From positions 18,881 to 33,282 of the forward strand of contig UZAE01012713.1 in the NCBI GenBank assembly GCA_900617975.1: a stretch of DNA of 14,402 nucleotides, in the 5' to 3' direction. This document shows positions 10,101 to 14,402 of the stretch, piece by piece. Source of the stretch: Rodentolepis nana. Lineage: Eukaryota > Platyhelminthes > Cestoda > Cyclophyllidea > Hymenolepididae. The first letter of the stretch is position 1; each line of letters begins with the position of its first letter. Under the pieces are notes generated by a model. That model saw nothing but the letters and a program-made list of their open reading frames with translations, was not told the origin of the DNA and did not search any database. The position numbers and the translations under genes were made by a program.

Positions 10101-13100
10101 TAGGTCTCGACTGGAATAATACGCGTGAGAGGAGGGGGGGAGGAAGTGTTGTTAATGGGGGCCTTTAGGTCAAGCCTATTTTAAAGTCACTTATAGTCCC
10201 CAAGACAAGTTTTGGTCTACTTTGACGAAGGGATTTCATGTAAATGTTAGCTGTAATCTTAAATTAGAAGGCCCATTTTACAAATTAAACAATTCTACCA
10301 GTCCAAGCCTACGCTTTGGATTGTAAGAAAATGACGATTCTCTATAAAGGCATTGCTTTATCCACTCAACTGTTGTCGTAGTTATAGCTTATTTGACTTG
10401 TCGCTCACAAAATTCCCATATTAAAAAAGGAAAATTTCAAGGTTTGATCTTTAACTTTGTGGATAAGTTTGGAACTGTCCGTTAATCAGTTGAGAAGCTC
10501 TCTTACCACCTTGATGCATTTAATATAATTTGGCAACCATAAAAGATGCTTCAAGCTTAGAAAAGTTTAACGTAGCTGTCTCAATATTGATACCTTTAGG
10601 GTATTTGAATTCCTTTAAATATTTGAATAAAATATAAAATCTTAGCAGTATAACCCAATTGTAAGGCAGATTTTATTTTAATAACTCAACAACTTAGGCA
10701 TTGCGTAAATGTAAAACTCAAGGAATGCACTTAACAATAGGAGGTTTTGTTTGCAGATTGAATCGTATTCATAGCTTTCTTAAACCACTCAGAGCATTGA
10801 GCTTTGAATGAATGTTCTGTTGCGGAATGTCATCAATTTTTCCCACTTAGGAAGTAACTTTCCAAGCTTCTTAGTTTATTAGTTGCTTTCCCACCACCTC
10901 TGGAATTCCTAACCACCATGTCTTATTCAATACTGAGTTTATTTCTGTCAAGAATTGTCGAGAGAACATCCAGTGTGTTATACTTATGATTATATTCGAG
11001 GTGATCACAGCTCTAATGTGCTTCACTGACTTAGTTTTATTGTATTCTAGACTGCGGACAATAACTACTTCGCTCTGGTCCACTTCTTCCAAAAATTCCC
11101 CGAATTCAAGGGTCGAGATTTCTACATTATTGGCGAAAGTTATGGTGGAGTCTATGTCCCTACCTTGGCCCTTCGTGTTGTTGCTCATCCGGAGATGAAA
11201 CTCAAAGTAAATGTTACTTTTTCCCCTCAGAATTTCGTAGTGGAATACGGGGCGAAAATGATCTTTTTCCAATTTTATGTCTCGAACGCTTTTACGGAGG
11301 TATTAATTCGCACAATTTTGCACCTCCACTAAAGAAGAACAAACTGCTTTCTTTTAGAAACCGGCTAAAATGAGTAATGATGTAGCAGTGGGCAGAGTTT
11401 TATCCATTGGAAATTGGGTAATGGCTATGAGTCATAGAGGGGCTTAGAGGGCCTATCGTGATGGTGTGAAAGTACCTCAGGCGCCGTCAGGTTGTCCCTA
11501 AATCCCACCATCTTCACCGATACGCGAACACACCCATTTCTGTCAGTTTCTGTGTTGACTAGTCATTTCGTTGCAGTTAATAGGAAAATATGTAAAATAT
11601 CTTCATGCGTTTACATTCAAATGTTTAATCGATAACGTTTTCGTATCCCCTTAAGGGTATTGCAATTGACAACGGACTTACCAGCTACACCCTGAACGAC
11701 AATTCCCTCCTCTACTTTGCTTATTATCACTCTCTCCTTGATTCAAGGTAAAATCTTAATTCAATAAGATTAGTAAAATTGTTTAGCCTTTGGGCTGATC
11801 TTGTAAATTACTGTTGTGGTGGCAAACTAGTCGGCCGTTGCATGTTTACTCTGAACAAAGATCCTCTCTGTCAGAATGCTGTAAGTGATAATCTACTTAT
11901 GTTTTTAAGTAGCCTGATTCACTATATATAACTTTTTTGCAATTAGATTCAACAAGCCAGTAGCATCATCTCATATGGTCTGAATATTTACAATCTATAT
12001 GGTCCCTGCGATGGTGGAGTACCAGACAATTATACCACTAAATTGGCTAGGGAGACCCCTAATCGAAAGAATGTTTTCTCATGGGATAGTGTTTGGCAAA
12101 GAATCAGTCATACATTTAATAGATGGACTCAAAAGTGATCTATCTTGATAAATGTGTTTAATATGAGTAGTTATACCTTAGGTAAATCTTCCAATCTTTC
12201 AATTCCAGGTTCTCTGTCCCTCAACCAAAACCAGCCCAAAGACCACGAACTAAACCAATGGCCCGTGACCGGGTTGCTAAAGGAAGTTGGTTCAGAGATC
12301 TGCCAAAACATGAAATCTCTTCAGTTAATGGGTGAGTTTACACTGATAGTTTGTGCTTTGGCCTTTACCTGATGTGGTGCTGTTGAAGCAGAAGGACTCA
12401 ACCACATTGAAGAATTATGAGCTACTTTTTTTAGTACGGGGGTTTTCCGAAAGTTGGCCCATCTGAATAAACGTCTGTAGGCGGGTATTTGGGTTTTTAT
12501 AAAGTTAAAGTATAGTTTTACAGCCTTTCCCTATCTGGGACTGAAGCTTGAATCTCCTCATACGAGATGAGTCATTCCGGACGCACAATACGCGCGCACT
12601 AGACACACGCACACACGGTTATACTGACTGTTAATTTTGAGGGGTATTTTGACAAGATATCTTGGCTGCATTTAGTTTTCATCTCAAATGGTCTTTTTAG
12701 CCGCATGGTATTGGACTGTTCTGATGATACAATGCAAATTGAGTTCATCAATCAGCCCGCTTTCCGTTCAGCAATGCATATTCCCACTAGTGTCCAGGAT
12801 TGGGCCACTTGTAATGAAGATGTCTATAAGAACTACAAACGCGTTTACTTAGATCTTAGCAAGCAGTACAAATCATTGGTGGAACAGAAGGTATGTGGAT
12901 CTGATATTTACAAGTGGTTGCAATTTAAATCTCTTCCATAAACTACTTCCTTCCCTTGGATATTTCAGGTTCGTACGCATATTTTCAACGGGGATGTTGA
13001 TATGGCCTGCAACGCTATTGGTGATGAATGGTTTGTCAACGATTTAGGCTTCCCGGTAAATCAAATATATGCAAAATTTTTAACATATACAAAATTTTTT

Positions 13101-13540
13101 ATTTAATAAACAGAATATACTTTTATCCACTGCTATTAATACCCTTACTCTGTATATACAAATGAAAGGGGTTATATCTCAAATATTCAGCTTGGCAGGC
13201 ACAAGAAATTCTTGGGCACATAACTGAGCCACACGTTAAAGACGATGTATAAAGCCATGCAAATTGCCCAAAAATGTCCAAGCAATTCAAACACACCTCT
13301 GACTTATATGATTGTGATTTTGTATTACAGCTAACAATTCCTCATCATCCTTGGTTCTTCAACGCAACTGATGGCACTCGACAGATTGGTGGTTACACAA
13401 AGACCTTCTATGAACCAACTTCCAACACAACTTTGACTTTCTCAACTGTTCGTGGTGCAGGACATATGGTGCCCATGGACAAGCCACTTCCTGCCTACAC
13501 ACTTTATCGCAATTTCCTCTGGAATTGTCTTCATTTCTAA
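6884..13540 (+). CDS. CTSA: Lysosomal serine carboxypeptidase, cathepsin A / protective protein type (family S10), 11 exons
   Basis: Predicted exons are 6884-7156, 7489-7536, 8639-8725, 11051-11206, 11656-11747, 11787-11880, 11947-12134, 12209-12331, 12701-12890, 12969-13055 and 13331-13540: 1548 nt, 515 residues plus TAA. All introns are GT-AG and keep frame. Residues 1-20 look like a secretory signal. [10 protein letters not shown] (70-79) forms the oxyanion-hole region. GESYGG carries catalytic Ser166, NGDVDMACN carries Asp428 and RGAGHMVP carries His491. The cysteines match human cathepsin A: 77 with 391, 228/229 with 237/247, and 271 with 360, pairing by analogy. N-X-S/T sites are at 60, 129, 278, 457 and 478. 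The family removes C-terminal residues in lysosomes; the human enzyme also stabilises beta-galactosidase and neuraminidase, which cannot be assumed here. Oddities are IDNG in place of GNG at 192-195 and a long basic linker from exon 8. Least certain are the donor at 12135 and exon 8. A secreted S10 enzyme is the main alternative. Confidence 0.93.
7157..7488 (+). other. CTSA: Intron 1 (332 nt)
   Basis: GTAAGT donor and a T-rich ATTTCAACTGCAG acceptor. AT-rich, with no repeat copy or nested gene seen. Confidence 0.85.
7489..7536 (+). CDS. CTSA: Carboxypeptidase exon 2 (residues 92-107)
   Basis: A 48-nt microexon encoding [16 protein letters not shown], matching the NPYSWN segment typical of the family. 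Phase 0 at both ends, donor GAG|GTAATG. Confidence 0.9.
8262..8554 (-). mobile_element. SINE-like retroposon copy 4, antisense in intron 2
   Basis: On the minus strand it reads through the family from GCAACGTATTCTCATACGGC to GCCATTTGAAACAAATA. The ATAA tail has decayed. It holds a GACA microsatellite (8402-8422, TCTG on the sense strand of the element) and the palindrome variant TGATACTTATCA (8285-8296). Similarity is lost beyond GCAACG, so about the first 45 bp of the element are missing or diverged. No reliable flanking duplication was found. Confidence 0.8.
8608..8628 (+). mobile_element. Retroposon 3'-tail fragment next to a splice acceptor
   Basis: TACCATTTGAAAT followed by CAATATAT matches the end of copy 3 (around 3928-3948) at 20 of 21 positions. 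Only the tail is present, in sense orientation, and the intron 2 acceptor follows within 10 nt. It could be a truncated insertion or a chance match; the upstream AACAAAATACG faintly resembles the element's ATCAAAACGCC. Confidence 0.45.
8639..8725 (+). CDS. CTSA: Carboxypeptidase exon 3 (residues 108-136)
   Basis: Encodes [20 protein letters not shown] and following residues. The [10 protein letters not shown] block (115-124) is a hallmark of family S10 next to the substrate pocket. Carries the NVT sequon at N129. Donor ATG|GTATGT, phase 0. Confidence 0.93.
8836..9152 (-). mobile_element. SINE-like retroposon copy 5, antisense, full length
   Basis: The minus strand starts GGGGTGTGCGATAGAATTAC and ends in CATTCCAAATAAAT. 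A 13-bp direct repeat with one mismatch flanks it: AATTGGTGGGGGT (8823-8835) and AATTGATGGGGGT (9153-9165). The inserted unit is about 317 bp. The palindrome region reads TGATAGTTTTATCA (8860-8873), whose arms TGATA and TATCA survive around a widened centre. It shares GGGCAACGTACACTCATACG with copy 3. Confidence 0.83.
9440..9765 (-). mobile_element. SINE-like retroposon copy 6, antisense, full length
   Basis: The minus strand starts GGGGTGAGCGATAGATTTAG and ends CATTTGATATAAATAAAT. A 12-bp direct repeat with one mismatch flanks it: CGATTAACGATT (9428-9439) and CGATCAACGATT (9766-9777). The unit is 326 bp. It includes an 11-G run (9510-9520, C on the element strand), a TCTG microsatellite and TGCTAGCTATCA (9468-9479), one change from the perfect palindrome. 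Confidence 0.85.
11051..11206 (+). CDS. CTSA: Carboxypeptidase exon 4, catalytic serine (residues 137-188)
   Basis: Encodes the [20 protein letters not shown] segment and then [22 protein letters not shown] fits the S10 serine active-site pattern; Ser166 is codon AGT at 11138-11140. Donor AAA|GTAAAT, phase 0. Confidence 0.95.
11207..11655 (+). other. CTSA: Intron 4 (449 nt)
   Basis: No repeat copy or nested gene recognised. The acceptor CCCCTTAAG is less T-rich than others in the gene but is fixed by the protein match on both sides. Confidence 0.82.
11656..11747 (+). CDS. CTSA: Carboxypeptidase exon 5 (residues 189-219)
   Basis: Encodes [20 protein letters not shown] and then [10 protein letters not shown], closely following cathepsin A. 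The first Gly of the usual GNG is Asp193 (codon GAC, 11668-11670). Ends in phase 2 (AG) at the donor AAG|GTAAAA. Confidence 0.92.
11748..11786 (+). other. CTSA: Intron 5, 39-nt mini-intron
   Basis: Starts GTAAAATCTTAATTC and ends AAAATTGTTTAG. The length is typical of the short-intron class known in flatworms and supports that assignment. Confidence 0.88.
11787..11880 (+). CDS. CTSA: Carboxypeptidase exon 6, cysteine pairs (residues 219-250)
   Basis: The acceptor at TTTAG (11786) was chosen because it restores frame and gives [20 protein letters not shown], matching the LW...CC...C block of cathepsin A. The later CTAG at 11830-11831 breaks the frame. Cys228, 229, 237 and 247 should form two short-range disulfides. 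Ends GCT|GTAAGT, phase 0. Confidence 0.88.
11947..12134 (+). CDS. CTSA: Carboxypeptidase exon 7 (residues 251-313)
   Basis: Encodes [20 protein letters not shown], a very strong cathepsin A match containing Cys271, then a divergent charged stretch ending in NRWTQ. The donor AAAA|GTGATC (12135) is weak, but it is the only nearby GT giving the phase 2 needed by exon 8. If it is not used, the frame stops at TGA 12136-12138. Confidence 0.8.
12209..12331 (+). CDS. CTSA: Carboxypeptidase exon 8, basic linker (residues 313-354)
   Basis: Good sites bound it: TTCAATTCCAG before and AATGG|GTGAGT after. The frame [20 protein letters not shown] is the only one joining exon 9 to RMVLDC, which aligns with the family's Cys-containing segment. 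It has many Arg, Lys and Pro residues and lies where human cathepsin A is cut into two chains, so a protease-sensitive linker is likely. The sequence itself is not conserved with proteins I know. Confidence 0.65.
12332..12700 (+). other. CTSA: Intron 8 (369 nt)
   Basis: Contains a short CA-rich simple repeat (12601-12616) and nothing else recognised. Donor GTGAGT and acceptor GTCTTTTTAG are both strong. Confidence 0.85.
12701..12890 (+). CDS. CTSA: Carboxypeptidase exon 9 (residues 354-417)
   Basis: Encodes [20 protein letters not shown] and then [15 protein letters not shown] and [16 protein letters not shown]. Cys360 and Cys391 match the cathepsin A positions that pair with Cys271 and Cys77. 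Donor AAG|GTATGT, phase 0. Confidence 0.92.
12969..13055 (+). CDS. CTSA: Carboxypeptidase exon 10, catalytic aspartate (residues 418-446)
   Basis: Encodes [20 protein letters not shown] and then WFVNDLGFP. Asp428, the second Asp of GDVD, is the catalytic residue by analogy with carboxypeptidase Y and cathepsin A. MACN..GDEWFV is specific to the cathepsin A branch. Donor CCG|GTAAAT, phase 0. Confidence 0.95.
13331..13540 (+). CDS. CTSA: Carboxypeptidase exon 11, catalytic histidine and stop (residues 447-515)
   Basis: Encodes [10 protein letters not shown] and then [18 protein letters not shown], which fits the S10 histidine pattern; His491 is catalytic. Sequons at N457 and N478. The C-terminus [11 protein letters not shown] ends at TAA 13538-13540, at about the usual family length, with an extra Cys near the end. 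Confidence 0.95.
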   Translation, partial: LTIPHHPWFFNATDGTRQIGGYTKTFYEPTSNTTLTFSTVRGAGHMVPMDKPLPAYTLYRNFLWNCLHF

Positions 13541-14044
13541 TGACCTTTCGCACTCTCTATTCGTACCACTTTATTGATTTGCTCACTTGTTTTGCCAAAA
13601 TTGGTTATAATTGTGTCATGTAGCCTTAATCTTTTTTTATGCCCTAATTTTGAATGTATTATGGGCAAGATGGAATAGGAGTGTGCAGTTAACGATTGCT
13701 TGATTGTGTTAAGTGTATGAATGGCATAGTACGTGCATAATTCGATGAAAATTCTGGGTGATGACCTCTAAAGATATTTGGAATATTTCCTAAAAAGGTA
13801 TTTCTGAAGCAAAGTGCGGTGGGTTGATTTATCTCAGTTGAGTTACAAATCCTTGTATAAAGGCTGCCAAACTATAAAGGAAACCTGTCACGACTGGATG
13901 AGACATCAATCTGAGATTTTTTCCGAGTTACGACTTAGATGCCAAGCCATTCTATCAACCGAATGAGTTGAAATCAGTTTTAAAAGAATAATTCCTAGTT
14001 AATGTAGCAAAAATACTTATAATGAAAGTTAACTTACATGATGT
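13541..14044 (+). other. CTSA: 3' flank of the carboxypeptidase gene, probable 3' UTR start
   Basis: No AATAAA occurs here. Weak variants such as TATAAA (13855-13860) could serve as poly(A) signal. No further gene or repeat copy is seen. Confidence 0.45.
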
Positions 14045-14370
14045 GGGATGTGCGATAGACTTACCTCCTCGTGGAGCACCCTGGGCAACGTATACTCATA
14101 TGGCAAAAAGGCTATTGACTGGCAGTTGACTTCTCACTTCAAACTACCATGGCCCGACTGCTTGTCATATTCGACCCCTTCCACAGGACTCGTCTTACCT
14201 TTTTCTCTACCTTTGTGTCTGCCTGCCTCTTTTACATCTGTGAATCGCTCTTCTGTTCCCCGCCCCTCGACTTTCTGCTACTTTGATGAACCTTCCCTCT
14301 GTGAAGCCCGAAGTCAGCTAAATGGTTAATGATAGCTATCAAAACGCCTGCCATTTGAAATAAATAAATT
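14045..14370 (+). mobile_element. SINE-like retroposon copy 7, full length
   Basis: Starts GGGATGTGCGATAGACTTAC and ends CCATTTGAAATAAATAAATT, the same boundaries as copies 5 and 6. The perfect palindrome TGATAGCTATCA is at 14330-14341. Two overlapping AATAAA signals sit in the tail (14359-14364 and 14363-14368) and could end transcripts of the upstream gene. Flanking duplication is unclear; only AAGTTA is shared. A long open frame crosses the element but is not preserved in the other copies. Confidence 0.83.
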
Positions 14371-14402
14371 CCAAGTTAGTCAAGTCTAGCACTTAGACAC
14401 AG

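Larger units (their letters stand above)
8726..11050 (+). other. CTSA: Intron 3 (2325 nt)
   Basis: The longest intron, holding two nearly full-length antisense retroposon copies (8836-9152 and 9440-9765), each with its own flanking duplication. The region 9778-11050 has no recognised gene or repeat copy; a GAGAGGAGGGGGGGAGGAAG purine tract lies near 10127-10146. The acceptor is TTTATTGTATTCTAG. Confidence 0.88.

Noticed and set aside
10871..11272. A 133-codon minus-strand open frame
   Set aside because: It is the complement of the catalytic-serine exon and its flanks; the plus strand gives a clear S10 match.
11830..11831. Alternative exon 6 acceptor at CTAG
   Set aside because: It would shift the frame and lose the conserved LW..CC segment; the acceptor at 11786 restores both.
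12145..12372. A 75-codon plus-strand frame over exon 8 in another reading frame ([18 protein letters not shown])
   Set aside because: Spliced to exon 9 it does not continue into RMVLDC and the conserved protein; only the FSVPQPKP frame does.
14284..14314. Hammerhead ribozyme core in the retroposon, as in schistosome SINE-like repeats
   Set aside because: TTGATGAACC and GTGAAGCC in copy 7 faintly recall CUGAUGA and GAAA, but the stem II arms do not pair and other copies lose GATGA.
14048..14329. A 93-codon open frame through retroposon copy 7
   Set aside because: The same region in the other copies is broken by stops and indels, and the predicted protein is low-complexity Ser/Pro/Leu. It is a by-product of the repeat.

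Overview
The window looks like nuclear DNA of a parasitic flatworm, most likely a tapeworm with a repeat-rich genome. The organism is an inference. It rests on the AT-rich, intron-rich layout, a mix of very short introns (39, 66, 74 and 78 nt) with long repeat-filled ones, a possible trans-splice acceptor just before a start codon, and many copies of a short retroposon. I see no bacterial or viral gene organisation. One base is ambiguous (n at 2833).

Layout. 1-4420 is mostly non-coding and carries three plus-strand copies of a ~320-bp SINE-like element (1078-1419, 2822-3003, 3623-3945) and several 9-13 nt runs of C or G. 4421-5182 holds weak exon-like signals for an unrecognised plus-strand gene. 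5183-6660 shows nothing I recognise. 6669-6732 has a cluster of four CCAAT/ATTGG pentamers. The dominant feature is an 11-exon plus-strand gene, 6884-13540, for a 515-residue lysosomal serine carboxypeptidase of family S10 (cathepsin A / protective protein type). Its long introns 2 and 3 hold three copies of the same element, all antisense. A last sense copy (14045-14370) lies about 500 bp past the stop codon and supplies the first AATAAA signals downstream of the gene.

The gene model was built by hand from splice sites and protein similarity, and every intron keeps frame. The protein has a signal peptide, the oxyanion-hole segment, the catalytic triad Ser166/Asp428/His491 and the cathepsin A cysteine set. 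It differs from the human type by a longer basic linker (exon 8) and by an Asp in place of the first Gly of the conserved GNG motif.

The most interesting signal is the repeat family. Several copies share the same 5' end (GGGGTG.GCGATAGA) and the same 3' end (CATTTGAAATAAATAAAT). Four copies are flanked by 9-13 bp direct repeats that look like target-site duplications. A TGATAGCTATCA-type palindrome sits just before the tail. This describes a discrete non-autonomous retroposon rather than randomly truncated LINE ends. I did not find a convincing tRNA-like head.
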